This document shows positions 1-8,735 of a DNA stretch of 42,989 bases, piece after piece. The notes beneath the pieces were generated by a model. It did no database searches. It saw nothing but the letters and a program-made list of their open reading frames with translations, and was not told the origin of the DNA. The translations under genes were made by a program, and so were the position numbers. This DNA is from Calothrix sp. MO_167.B12 (GTDB taxonomy: Bacteria > Cyanobacteriota > Cyanobacteriia > Cyanobacteriales > Nostocaceae): positions 1-42,989 of the forward strand of contig JASJCJ010000051.1 of NCBI GenBank assembly GCA_030066045.1, written 5' to 3'. Every line of letters starts with the position of its first letter. Within the stretch, counting starts at the first letter, position 1.

Positions 1-564
1 GACTCCTCCTGAACACGAGCGACTGAATCAGAAGATTCAGTCGGGGTCTCAAACCCTTGGAACGTCCGTTCCACCACGCGAGTCCGGAGACACTGACAAC
101 GCTCCGCGTCTGGTGCGTCTGGTGCGTCTTCTTCGATGAAAGTCTATTTTTTGGTCATCAAGATATTGATGACTAAATATGTGATGGCAAATTTTTCAAT
201 ATAAATATATAAAATTTGGGAAAATGCAACCTAGAAAAAATACGGTTTTTTTAGTGAATATATGCAAATCCAATATTTTTATTTTGGTAGATAGTATTCG
301 ATATGAGTCAATCATATTTCTTTCATCCCAATGAAGAAAAGTTTTTTACTGGCAAATCATCAAAACTTCATTACTTTCTTCATTAAGACTTAACAAACTG
401 AGCCTGATCTATCTTGATATCTGGAGTTTTTCATCTAGAAAATACTCATAATATTCTTGCATTCCTCCTTGAAAGTAATAAGTAATAAGTATTTTGGCTT
501 CTCTACACATTTTTTCGCTCACCTGAGGGAGATTACAGCGATTTTCAGGTAAATAGACCACACC

Positions 565-593
565 GTAGGGGTTTAGCATTGCTAAACCCCTAC
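565..593. repeat. Perfect 13-bp hairpin
   Basis: GTAGGGGTTTAGC at 565-577 pairs perfectly with GCTAAACCCCTAC at 581-593 around an ATT loop. It is not followed by a T-run, so it reads better as a dispersed cyanobacterial palindrome than as an intrinsic terminator. Confidence 0.7.
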
Positions 594-629
594 ATGAAGA
601 TGTGGTTCAAATAGATGAAAACTGCTGTA

Positions 630-737
630 ACATCTTGTATCACAGGATTACCCTCGAAAATTAGAGGCTGAAACCACTAATATTTGCTAAGGTGGGCAAT
701 GCCCAACTTACGCTTATTGAGAAGGTACAAGATATGT
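630..737. mobile_element. MITE-like element, family B, copy 1
   Basis: This 108-base non-coding unit begins ACATCTTGTATC and ends GGTACAAGATATGT, which are imperfect inverted repeats of one another. Its interior (TTAGAGGCTGAAACC, CTTATTGAGAAGGT) matches the copy at 12665-12777. It has no ORF. The inverted ends and dispersal suggest a non-autonomous element; no target duplication is clear. Confidence 0.55.
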
Positions 738-811
738 GAAGAGAAGATAAATTGAGATATTAATTTAAGTTAATATGCAGCTAAATTTTATAAAGTAAAA
801 AATCAGGTGAT

Positions 812-860
812 TGTAGTGCGGGCAGCGTTCGACTGAGCTCACGCCGAAGTCTTGCCCGCT
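812..860. repeat. GC-rich hairpin repeat (TGTAGTGCGGGC...GCCCGC), copy 1
   Basis: A short palindrome-rich unit with GCGGGC near one end and GCCCGC at the other. A longer version of the same unit is at 16101-16175, and shortened relatives occur near 33281-33302 and 33549-33573. It is an intergenic dispersed repeat with no ORF. Confidence 0.6.
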
Positions 861-1021
861 TTATGTATACAATTTAGACGCTTAACAGCTTACTCGGCAA
901 AATTAATGTGGCGGAGTACTAGGTAACAGCTCCCCGAATTCTGAATAAATATCCGCACATCATAGGGATTATGAGGATAGAAGTCGGGGAGTACTCACAT
1001 TCGTAAGCGATCAAAAATAAT

Positions 1022-1762
1022 CTAGTTTCGCAAAGCCCGAATAAAACGCTGTAAACCCCGAAATACATTCGGCTTATTTGCAGGTTTTGCTTCTCCTGGT
1101 GCTGATGTTTGCCCTTGGGAAGCTAGAATCATATCTATCTCATCCCCAGACGGCTTTCTGGGTAATTCGGCAATTTTTTCATATTCACCGCCCTTTTCTT
1201 GCCATACTTCCCACAACCCAGGATAGGAACGTAAAACAGCAGCTTCTGCAAAAATAGGACGCAGATAGTAACTTGATTCAATGGTACTAAGAAAGCGATC
1301 GCGGGTTTGTCTGGCTGCATAACCAATGCCCACAACTCCAGAATCTTCCAAGCGAGGATTTAAAATCACTATGGGGCGAGCTTCGCCTATGACTGCACAG
1401 AGCTTTTCGAGTTGGTTAACTTCCACGGAAGTAGGGCTGATGAATAAGAATATTTCATCTTCTGGCTGAATTTTAGACTCGGCAGATGAAGCTCTACCCG
1501 TGCCAATATCCTCAATTTTAAACTCTACACCTGCCCAGTCACGACGGGCAAGACCAGCAGCACCAGCATCTGCAAAAAAGACTTTCAGTTTGTCACCATA
1601 TTCGGTAAAAAATGGCAAAAATTGCTCTGCCAGGGCCATCAGGTTCAGTTCTGGAAACAGCAACTCGACTTGTAATCTAGTTTGTCCGTCAGCTAAAGCT
1701 GCTTTCGTTGCTGTACCTGCTTGGGCGATGGCATCTTCAAGGCTATTGGGAAGTTCACTCAT
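1022..1762 (-). CDS. DUF1995 family protein
   Basis: The 246-residue product starts with MSELPNSLEDAIAQAG, followed by a segment (TRLQVELLFPELN, about residues 27-40) typical of the DUF1995 family found in cyanobacteria and plastids. Some plant members act in photosystem assembly, but I infer no precise function here. No signal peptide or membrane segment is apparent, so it is probably cytosolic. The C-terminal 25 residues are basic and low in complexity. It stands alone, with repeat-rich gaps on both sides. Family assignment is good; function is unknown. Confidence 0.8.
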   Translation of the reverse strand: MSELPNSLEDAIAQAGTATKAALADGQTRLQVELLFPELNLMALAEQFLPFFTEYGDKLKVFFADAGAAGLARRDWAGVEFKIEDIGTGRASSAESKIQPEDEIFLFISPTSVEVNQLEKLCAVIGEARPIVILNPRLEDSGVVGIGYAARQTRDRFLSTIESSYYLRPIFAEAAVLRSYPGLWEVWQEKGGEYEKIAELPRKPSGDEIDMILASQGQTSAPGEAKPANKPNVFRGLQRFIRALRN

Positions 1763-1992
1763 ATTAAAAGGTTTGGGATATTATATTCAATTAGTCCAGC
1801 ATCAATTAAGATAGCTGATTATAGTGGCAGTCATAAAGCTTAGAACACTACGATCAAAAAGACTCACCGCTTCAAACCCTATTACCCCATCACCTGTTTC
1901 AAGTTAGCCCCTCACGGGAAAATTCCACAACCAAGCCATGAAAATATATCTCAAGTGCGGCTCCCACACCTAAGTTGTCAACCACCAACCAT

Positions 1993-2022
1993 CAACTAAC
2001 AACTAACAACTAACAACTAACA
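1993..2022. repeat. STRR heptamer tract (CAACTAA)
   Basis: About four tandem copies of the heptamer CAACTAA. Short tandemly repeated repetitive sequences of seven bases are a known hallmark of heterocystous cyanobacterial genomes. Confidence 0.8.
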
Positions 2023-2083
2023 ACCATTTTCAAGTTAGTCCCCCACGGGAAAATTCCACAACCAAGGATGAAAATACTTTGTG

Positions 2084-2196
2084 ATATCAAATCCGATAGC
2101 ATCTGAATGATAAAAAACCGCAAAGACGCAAAGGACGCAAAGGAAGAGGAAGAGAGAGAGTAACTGAAATAATTCCGATACAAACGGAAACGATAT
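2084..2196. mobile_element. MITE-like element, family A, copy 1
   Basis: A 113-base unit starting ATATCAAATCCGATAG and ending CGGAAACGATAT. The reverse complement of the end (ATATCGTTTCCGTTTG) matches the start as an imperfect inverted repeat. The interior is purine-rich (CGCAAAGACGCAAAGG). It appears identical to the copies at 15937-16049 and 42869-42981. The flanks of this copy show no clear target duplication. Confidence 0.75.
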
Positions 2197-2364
2197 GACT
2201 AACTTTTTAAGGGCGCACGCAATGCGCCCCTACAAGCTGCGCGCCTCTTAACCATTTTCTAGCTATCCCCTCACGAGAAAATTCCACAACCAAGCATGAA
2301 AATAATTCCTTACTCCTTCCCTCCTTCACACCCAACACCCCACAGCCCACACCCTAGTCCTATA

Positions 2365-4332
2365 TCAAAACTTCCAAACCAGCTTGACAACCATCCCACC
2401 ATTAGCTGAAGGAGATCGTTCCCACTTACCCCCAGTAAGTTCCATCGCAATGCTTTCCATGATTTTAGTGCCATAACCACCACCATGACCCTTGGTAGCG
2501 GAACCATTGGTAAAGGAACCATCATTTTCCACCATCAACACACACTCACCACCTTCCTGAAATAGACTTACTTTTACTGTAGTTGCATTACCTTGGGGGG
2601 GTTGAGCGTGGCGAATCACATTGGCAACTGCTTCTCGAAAGAAACGGAAAATGTCTTCCCGGGCATCAATCCATGTACTATCCAAGTCCGGTTCTTCCAA
2701 GGGTTGAATATTATCAATGACTTTTAAAGTTAACTCACCAGACCTAACTAACTCCTTTAATTTACTCCGGATTCCCATATCTAAACCAGAGCGTAGTTCG
2801 GGTGTTAGTTTGAGTTTATCGGCAATGGTACGAATATCATTTAATTGAGCGCGAATGTCACGATTTACTGACAATAACTTTTCTAAAATTGGCTCAGTAT
2901 TTAAACTAGGATTATCAAACTGCCAAATTTCAATCCGATCCATCACTACCTTGATTTCTTGAAGTGGGCGGTCGTGAATATCAGATGCAATACGATACAA
3001 TAGTTTGCGGGTTTGTAAAACGGTTGCTTGCTTCTCTGCTAATTGACGCTGTTTTAACTCATCCTGCTTTAACAATTGAGCAATCCATAAACTAGCGGCT
3101 AGGGAAATTCCTGTGGCGAACCAAATCAAAATTGGTAAAGCAATGGGAAATATTACACCCTTGTAAAAACATAACAAATATAAGCTACCATATCCGCCAA
3201 TTACAACCAGGATTGGCAAAATACCCCACCTTTGATGCCAATTACCAGGTTTTGTAGTACCACTAATCATGAATTGACTGACAATGACAGCACCTATCAA
3301 AATAATTACTGGCTGTAAATAATTAGGCGGAATTTTATATAAAGATTCTGTCATTAAGTTATTGATTAGATTGGCTTGCACTTCTGTTGCCGGCATTTGC
3401 TTACCAGCAACATATAAGTAATCATGTTGCTGTGTGATACCAACCAATACTATTTTGTTACGGAATTTGGGAAAATTTTGTTGATTATTTTCGGTGATAA
3501 CACACTTGTCAGATGTACCTATAAAACACAATTTATCAATATCAATACTATTAAATTTGCCTGTTGTACCAACAAAATTAATATGACCGGATTGGGGAGA
3601 TGAGCTAAGTTTTTCTTTTTGATTTAAAAATTGATAATACTTCTCTAAAGATAGCCATGCTGCTGATTTTAACTTGATTTCTGTTTTCTGATCGCCTATT
3701 GAGTGGGTTGAGATTTTTTGTCTAATATATGCTGCTGACTTTAACTTGATTGCTGTTTTCTGATCGTCTGAGCGAAATTTATCAATAGATGTTATTTTAC
3801 GAGCAGGTCTAATGGGGACTGTAGAATTTTTGGAGTAAGATTCATACTCAACAAATCCCTGTATTTTTTCTATATTTACTGCTGGTTGTACATCTTTAAA
3901 AGGTAGGAAATGGTTATATATTGATACAATTGGGGTCTGACCTTGTCCGGTAGCAATTGTCCTGACTGCTAAAACAATGCGATCGCCATGCTTTTCTACT
4001 AATTCTATAATATCCTCTTCTCCCCCTATCTTGCTTTCTCGCCAGCTATGAGGAAAGTTCAATACCACAACAGCAGCTCTTTCTGACAACAAACGTTTGC
4101 TGAGATCGGCATAAAAAGAGGGTTTCAAGAATGCCTGTTTATCCGCAGAAATGTTTATTAAAGCAATATCATCAGTTTGTTTCCCCGATTTACGCAGTAA
4201 AATTAGGCTATCATTCACCCGATCTTCTATATTTCTGACTACAGGTAGGTTAAACAACAGTAGTCCATAAATAACACTAAATCCTATACCTAGGCCGATA
4301 AATGCATTTTGCGATGTATTGCCCAAAATCAT
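2365..4332 (-). CDS. CHASE2-domain sensor histidine kinase
   Basis: This 655-residue protein has an N-terminal membrane segment (about 10-30), a large extracytoplasmic CHASE2-type sensor region, three close membrane segments (about 340-425), a short coiled stretch, a dimerisation/phosphoacceptor segment with ASDIHDRPLQEIK, and a C-terminal HATPase_c domain. The ATPase domain shows the N box (FREAVANVIRHA), VENDGS and GHGGGYGTKIMES. The H box fits the NarL/LiaS-like (HisKA_3) class, which usually pairs with a LuxR-type regulator; none is adjacent. Within the sensor region a 24-residue stretch is duplicated in tandem (DQKTAIKLKSAA and DQKTEIKLKSAA; DNA period 72 bp, about 3659-3775). The stimulus is unknown. 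Confidence 0.88.
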   Translation of the reverse strand: MILGNTSQNAFIGLGIGFSVIYGLLLFNLPVVRNIEDRVNDSLILLRKSGKQTDDIALINISADKQAFLKPSFYADLSKRLLSERAAVVVLNFPHSWRESKIGGEEDIIELVEKHGDRIVLAVRTIATGQGQTPIVSIYNHFLPFKDVQPAVNIEKIQGFVEYESYSKNSTVPIRPARKITSIDKFRSDDQKTAIKLKSAAYIRQKISTHSIGDQKTEIKLKSAAWLSLEKYYQFLNQKEKLSSSPQSGHINFVGTTGKFNSIDIDKLCFIGTSDKCVITENNQQNFPKFRNKIVLVGITQQHDYLYVAGKQMPATEVQANLINNLMTESLYKIPPNYLQPVIILIGAVIVSQFMISGTTKPGNWHQRWGILPILVVIGGYGSLYLLCFYKGVIFPIALPILIWFATGISLAASLWIAQLLKQDELKQRQLAEKQATVLQTRKLLYRIASDIHDRPLQEIKVVMDRIEIWQFDNPSLNTEPILEKLLSVNRDIRAQLNDIRTIADKLKLTPELRSGLDMGIRSKLKELVRSGELTLKVIDNIQPLEEPDLDSTWIDAREDIFRFFREAVANVIRHAQPPQGNATTVKVSLFQEGGECVLMVENDGSFTNGSATKGHGGGYGTKIMESIAMELTGGKWERSPSANGGMVVKLVWKF

Positions 4333-4436
4333 GCCTCCTCATTATTTCTCCTGAAATAGAGTCGATAGGCAATTACTCAATAGCGCGGGAAGTTTCGAGA
4401 ATCAAACGTAATTACTTAATAATAAACTAATTATCA

Positions 4437-4790
4437 TTAATATTTTGCTCTCAACAAGTAATAAATCTCTCTACGGGGTCTGCTTTGCCTTAAGGTAACA
4501 CACAATTTCTCCGAGCGATCGCCACACCTGGAAAACTGCCAAGAATTTCCGCTATTTGTTCGTACTGATGATTGTGTTAACGTGACTGATTTACCTCGAT
4601 CTGGACCAGAATGGAAAATAACTCTGTTGCCAGTTTTGGTTAGTGCCAATCTTACGGTTCCCTTATAACCAGAACCACTGACAACTCGTCCATCCCCGAC
4701 CCATTCTGCTGCGATCGCTGGTGCTGTTAAGCTACCTAATACCGCACTTATAGTACTAATGATTGTTAATGAGTGGTAAAAAGATTTCAT
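4437..4790 (-). CDS. Small secreted protein, unknown function
   Basis: A 117-residue product with a clear Sec signal peptide: a basic start, a hydrophobic core and a probable cleavage site after APAIA (about residue 27). The mature part of about 90 residues is basic, beta-rich in appearance and holds two cysteines (CGDRSEKLC) that could form a disulfide after export. I recognise no domain. The gene lies about 100 bases upstream of the kinase gene on the same strand, so co-transcription is possible but not shown. Confidence 0.65.
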   Translation of the reverse strand: MKSFYHSLTIISTISAVLGSLTAPAIAAEWVGDGRVVSGSGYKGTVRLALTKTGNRVIFHSGPDRGKSVTLTQSSVRTNSGNSWQFSRCGDRSEKLCVTLRQSRPRREIYYLLRAKY

Positions 4791-5436
4791 AATTCAACCT
4801 ACTCCTCTTGATATGGCTGGCTGTGATGACAAAATACTATAGAAACCCTGAAGTCACTCAATATAGTATTTTATACGTTTAGACTTGGGGAAGAGGTTGT
4901 GAGTTCCGCAGACAACATAATTGTTTTATCTCAATACTCACAAGGGTTTTATAAATATTATGTATCCGATATCCTGAAATCTAAATCAGTATAAACACAT
5001 AGTTTTATATTTATTTAGTAACAGATATGCGAATGGTTATTCCCTTGGTGTAAGTACTGATTTTGATGCACCCTGATCGTTGCCTCCCAATGAATATGGG
5101 AGTTGATGTCAAAAATGTGTTGATAGAAGCAGTAAAAAATCTGACTGCAAAACCAATCTAGCTTGCCTAGAAAAATTTACTTCCTCAGAATGCTTTGTAT
5201 CAATTATTAGTATATCAAGGAAGTGATTAGCATAGTATGCGTAAAACCGCATATTGCCTTGGGGGAAATAGCAAATAAGTCTGCGTTTATATCCGTATTT
5301 GCCGAAACCTAGTCATTGTTAAGATGGCCTTGGTGAATAGGTTATGGTTCTCTACCTTAACTCAAACCACCATGAAAAAGATAAATACCATATCTCATCA
5401 ATCTCGCTTCAGCGTTATTTTGGAGAATATATTAAT
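4791..5436. other. Intergenic region, nothing identified
   Basis: AT-rich spacer between divergently transcribed genes, so promoters for both the small secreted protein and the sigma factor should lie here. I see no convincing operator, RNA gene, heptamer tract or mobile element. Confidence 0.4.
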
Positions 5437-6054
5437 ATGGTTAACCAATTACCGAAATCTTATGAACAGTTACTGAGAGACCCACAATATCGGCAATTAA
5501 TTACCAAAATTGCCTATAAATATACCAAAGGTAGTTCGGTTTACTGGGAAGATGCTGTGCAAGTTGCTCATATGAAAATTATCCAAGCAGTACAAGCTGG
5601 TAAATTCCGTCCTCAATTAGCACCCAATTTTTCCCCTTGGGCTGCAACAATTGCTCGCAACGCGATTGTGGATTTTGTCCGTTACGAAAGGCGGCGTAAT
5701 TGTCGCAGTTTGGAAGAAACTATTTCTGGTACAGATTTATCTTGGGCTGATACTATTGCTGATGAATCTAACCAGCTAGAAGCTGTGGAACAGGCTGATT
5801 TGCTACAAACTGTGGTACAAGCAATTAAAAAACTAGCTATTTCCCATCCCGAACGTCAGTATATGATGCTCTGGCAGGGATTAGTTAAAGGTAAAAAACA
5901 AACTCAACTAGCTGCTGAATTAGGAGTGAACCAAAGCGAAGTTTCCAGACGCAGAAAGGAACTACTAGGAAAGTTGGCTAAGGAGCTAAATTTTTTACCG
6001 GACTCTGCCACACCAACAGTATCTATGCAGAATCCGAATTATGCGATCGCCTAA
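5437..6054 (+). CDS. Small sigma-70 family RNA polymerase sigma factor
   Basis: With the start at 5437 the product has 205 residues. An upstream in-frame ATG at 5344 is possible, but 5437 has a ribosome-binding site (GGAGA at 5422-5426, 10 bases away). The first half is region 2-like (YWEDAVQVAHMKIIQAVQAG, then WAATIARNAIVDFVRYERRR, the core-binding and -10-recognition part). The second half is a region 4 helix-turn-helix (KKQTQLAAELGVNQSEVSRR) for -35 recognition. Regions 1 and 3 are absent, which places it near the ECF-type factors. No anti-sigma gene is adjacent, so the regulon and control are unknown. The last codons contain a HIP1 site. Confidence 0.85.
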   Translation: MVNQLPKSYEQLLRDPQYRQLITKIAYKYTKGSSVYWEDAVQVAHMKIIQAVQAGKFRPQLAPNFSPWAATIARNAIVDFVRYERRRNCRSLEETISGTDLSWADTIADESNQLEAVEQADLLQTVVQAIKKLAISHPERQYMMLWQGLVKGKKQTQLAAELGVNQSEVSRRRKELLGKLAKELNFLPDSATPTVSMQNPNYAIA

Positions 6055-6266
6055 ACTACATTGTCCATGAATTTAGCATCAATTTTGTTCGTTAAGTAAC
6101 AATACTCTCCACAAATATTTGTATATCTTAGAACATCTTGATGCAAGTCAAAATTTCCTGAATAAAAAACCATCCTTCTGCTTGAGTTATTTGTAATTAA
6201 TTCTTACAATTGGTAAAATAGCATACAACTCAAAAACACACTTTAATATAAGAGCAGGGGGTAACC

Positions 6267-7205
6267 ATGAGCCGTCCAATCATTTTAGGTATTGTCGGTG
6301 ACAGTGCTGCTGGTAAAACAACGCTGACAAAGGGGATTGCTCAGGTTTTGGGACCAGAAAATGTAACTGTGATCTGTACCGATGATTATCACCGCTATGA
6401 TCGCAAACAACGGGCAGAAATTGGTATTACGGCTCTACACCCCGACTGCAATTATTTAGATATTATGCAGCAGCATTTATCGCTGTTGAGAACAGGGCAA
6501 TCAATCCTCAAACCAATCTATAGTCATAAAACTGGGACATTTACAGCACCAGAATATATCAAACCCACTAAATTTGTGATTGTAGAAGGCTTGCTTGGTT
6601 ATTCTACCCGTGCCGCCCGCGACAGTTATGATGTCAAAGTTTACCTAGCACCACCCGAAGAACTACGGGCACAATGGAAAATTAAACGAGATACTCAAAA
6701 ACGCGGGTATACAGAAGAACAGGTATTAGGAGACTTGCAGAAGCGAGAACCGGACTCAGAACAGTTTATTCGTCCCCAGCGTCAATGGTCGGATATGGTA
6801 GTTAGTTTCTATCCATCTGATGACAATGAGGATCAAAACAATGGACATTTGAACGTGCGTTTGGTATTGCGTCCCACCATACCACATCCTGATTTTACCC
6901 AGATTATTGACTTCACCAATGGTAATTCCCAATTTCCAATTCGCTTAGAGTTAGATCGGGATATGAATAAACCCGTTGATGTGTTAGAAGTAGATGGTCA
7001 TGCGACCTTAGAGCAAGTTGCTAAATTAGAACAGATTATTTGTTCTGATATGCCTTACTTAACAAATGTATGCGATCGTGAAGTGAATCCAGAATTAGGC
7101 AAAGTTGCCGGTACAACTGGAGAAACCTTACAAAGTTACCCCCTGGCTTTAACCCAGTTGTTGATTACTTATCATATGCTCAAGGCAATACAAATGCACC
7201 CCTAG
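6267..7205 (+). CDS. Phosphoribulokinase-family kinase (paralogue)
   Basis: A 312-residue P-loop kinase with a Walker A at 11-19 (GDSAAGKTT), CTDDYHRYDRKQR (37-49) and IVEGLLGY, all in the pattern of phosphoribulokinase, the ribulose-5-phosphate kinase of the Calvin cycle. The classical cyanobacterial enzyme has GDSGCGKST with a redox-regulatory cysteine in the P-loop; here that position is alanine, while the CxDDYH cysteine (C37) remains. Disulfide inactivation in the dark through that pair therefore seems impossible. The C-terminal third also differs from the classical enzyme as I know it. I infer a paralogue, possibly with a different substrate. The start has a strong purine-rich site (GCAGGGGG) just upstream. 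Confidence 0.8.
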   Translation: MSRPIILGIVGDSAAGKTTLTKGIAQVLGPENVTVICTDDYHRYDRKQRAEIGITALHPDCNYLDIMQQHLSLLRTGQSILKPIYSHKTGTFTAPEYIKPTKFVIVEGLLGYSTRAARDSYDVKVYLAPPEELRAQWKIKRDTQKRGYTEEQVLGDLQKREPDSEQFIRPQRQWSDMVVSFYPSDDNEDQNNGHLNVRLVLRPTIPHPDFTQIIDFTNGNSQFPIRLELDRDMNKPVDVLEVDGHATLEQVAKLEQIICSDMPYLTNVCDREVNPELGKVAGTTGETLQSYPLALTQLLITYHMLKAIQMHP

Positions 7206-7214
7206 TTTGGGAGG

Positions 7215-7435
7215 GAAGGAGTTCGGAGTTCGGAGTTCGGGGTTCGGGGTTCGGAGTAGGGGCGGGGTTTCCCCGCCCGGAGTGATGGAGTGATGGAGGG
7301 AAGGAGGGAAGGAGTGATGAATTCAAGACTAACAACTAACAACCAACAACTAACAACCAACAACTAACAACCAACAACCAACAACCAACAACCAACAACT
7401 AACAACTAACAACCAACAACTGTCAACCGTCAACT
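7215..7435. repeat. STRR heptamer tracts (GAGTTCG, GGAGTGA, CAACTAA/CAACCAA)
   Basis: The spacer before radC is mostly tandem heptamers: GGAGTTC/GGGTTCG at about 7218-7256, GGAGTGA/GGAGGGA at about 7278-7320 and a long CAACTAA/CAACCAA tract at about 7325-7435. A short palindrome (GGGGCGGGGTTTCCCCGCCC) separates the first two and recurs inside the trpE/pabB-like gene. Confidence 0.8.
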
Positions 7436-7541
7436 CCAAAATGAAATATTAAATATTTAGTCAAATCAGCATAGATTTTGATCCCTAAGAGGGGATAAAT
7501 AAAGATAGGTTCATCTATCATCTTGTTCCCTCAATTTATCC

Positions 7542-8273
7542 ATGACTTATTGCCTGAGAGTTGCTGATATTCCTACCAATGAGCGTCCACGAGAGAGGTT
7601 AATGACTAATGGGGCGAAAGTTTTAGCCACTGCGGAGTTAATTGCTATTCTCCTGGGTACGGGGCAGGGAGCAGGAAAACTCTCAGCTATTGGTTTGGGA
7701 CAATATATTTTACATGAATTGGGTAAATGCGATCGCGATCCATTAGTGGCTCTACGCAATATTACTGCTGCTGAGTTAATGCAGATACCGGGTATTGGTC
7801 CAGCAAAAGCAACTACTATCCTCGCAGCAATTGAATTGGGCAAAAGAACATTTCAATCCCGTCCTGATGAACGTACAGAAATTGATAGTCCAGTGGCAGC
7901 CGCAGCAGCTCTGAGTCAAGATTTGATGTGGCAAACAAAGGAACGGTTTGCTGTACTATTGTTAGATGTCAAAAATCGCCTGCTGGGAACCAAAGTAATT
8001 ACCATCGGCACAGCTACAGAAACCTTGGCTCCCCCCAGAGAGATATTTCGGGAAGTGATTCGCCAAGGGGCAACTAGACTGATAGTAGCTCACAACCACC
8101 CCTCTGGTAATGTGGAACCCAGTCAGGAGGATATTGATTTGACGCGCCAGTTATTAGCAGGGAGTCAGCTGCTTAGTATTCCCCTCTTGGATCATTTGAT
8201 TTTAGGTGATGGTAATCACCAGAGTTTAAGGGAAATTACGACCTTATGGGATGAGTACCCCCAGGGAGATTAA
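7542..8273 (+). CDS. radC: RadC family JAB/MPN-domain protein
   Basis: The 243-residue protein has the standard RadC layout: an N-terminal helix-hairpin-helix segment ([16 protein letters not shown], about 81-96) and a C-terminal JAMM metalloprotease-like domain. The JAMM signature HxHx7Sx2D is intact (H184, H186, S194, D197 in [15 protein letters not shown]). The length is normal. The family was once linked to DNA repair, but its biochemical role is unsettled. The gene is flanked by repeat-filled spacers and appears monocistronic. Confidence 0.93.
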   Translation: MTYCLRVADIPTNERPRERLMTNGAKVLATAELIAILLGTGQGAGKLSAIGLGQYILHELGKCDRDPLVALRNITAAELMQIPGIGPAKATTILAAIELGKRTFQSRPDERTEIDSPVAAAAALSQDLMWQTKERFAVLLLDVKNRLLGTKVITIGTATETLAPPREIFREVIRQGATRLIVAHNHPSGNVEPSQEDIDLTRQLLAGSQLLSIPLLDHLILGDGNHQSLREITTLWDEYPQGD

Positions 8274-8735
8274 TCTCTGATGCTGTCTTGAAAATGGTTG
8301 TTAGTTGTTAGTTGTTAGTTGACAGTTGACAGTTGACAGCTTATGTGTGGGATTTGACCGTGGGGGAGTAGCTTGAAAATGGTTGTTAGTTGTTAGTTGT
8401 TAGTTGTTAGTTGACAGTTGACAGCTTAGTTGTGGGATTTTCTCGTGGGGGAGTAGCTTGAAAATGGTTGTTAGTTGTTAGTTGTTAGTTGACAGTTGAC
8501 AGTTGACAGCTTAGTTGTGGGATTTTCTCGTGGGGGAGTAGCTTGAAGATGGTTAATCAGCGCGGAGTTTGTAGGGGCGCATTGCGTGCTAACTTGAGGA
8601 GTCAGTCACAAAGCATTTTTATCCTTGGTTGTGGAATTTTCTCATGGGAGGCTAATTTGATATTCTAGACGGTAAAAGCCCCAATTAAATATCATGCCGC
8701 CTCACCAAAATTTAAAATCCAAAATTGTTTGAAAA
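8274..8735. other. Intergenic region of repeats
   Basis: Filled by the 85-bp tandem repeat and, at about 8611-8664, by a further copy of the TTGGTTGTGGAATTTTCTCATGGG module. No gene is visible. Confidence 0.6.
8287..8564. repeat. Tandem repeat of 85-bp units
   Basis: Three units with an exact period of 85 bases (starts at 8287, 8372 and 8457, with a partial fourth at 8542). Each begins CTTGAAAATGG, runs through TTAGTTG and TTGACAG heptamers, and ends TGTGGGATTTTCTCGTGGGGGAGTAG. Heptamer counts differ slightly between units, but the total length is kept. The ending is the reverse complement of the module in the 1.9-2.3 kb gap. Confidence 0.8.

Larger units (their letters stand above)
1..1021. 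other. Intergenic region at window edge, repeat-rich
   Basis: I see no credible gene here. The first 110 bases are GC-richer than the rest and hold several inverted repeats: a perfect 9-bp stem at 21-29/34-42 with loop AGAA, and a second (TGGAACG/CGTTCCA) near 59-74. A perfect 13-bp stem with a three-base loop lies at 565-593. A MITE-like element lies at 630-737 and a GC-rich hairpin repeat at 812-860. The stretch from about 140 to 480 is AT-rich and featureless. The first bases may belong to something cut by the window edge. Confidence 0.5.
1763..2364. other. Intergenic repeat cluster
   Basis: No gene is visible. Three copies of a module of about 45 bases (CAAGTTAG, then CCCCACGGGAAAATTCC, then ACAACCAAG) lie at about 1897-1946, 2025-2077 and 2251-2304. 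A CAACTAA heptamer tract sits at 1993-2022 and a 113-bp MITE at 2084-2196. The same module appears in reverse orientation downstream of radC. Confidence 0.65.

Noticed and set aside
1-110. tRNA or tmRNA-like gene
   Set aside because: Several stems are present, but no cloverleaf with a proper T-arm (GGTTCRA) and acceptor stem could be drawn on either strand.
2310-2525. Minus-strand frame overlapping the histidine kinase 3' end
   Set aside because: Shadow of the kinase ATPase domain in another frame; composition is Met/Val/Trp-rich and unlike a protein.
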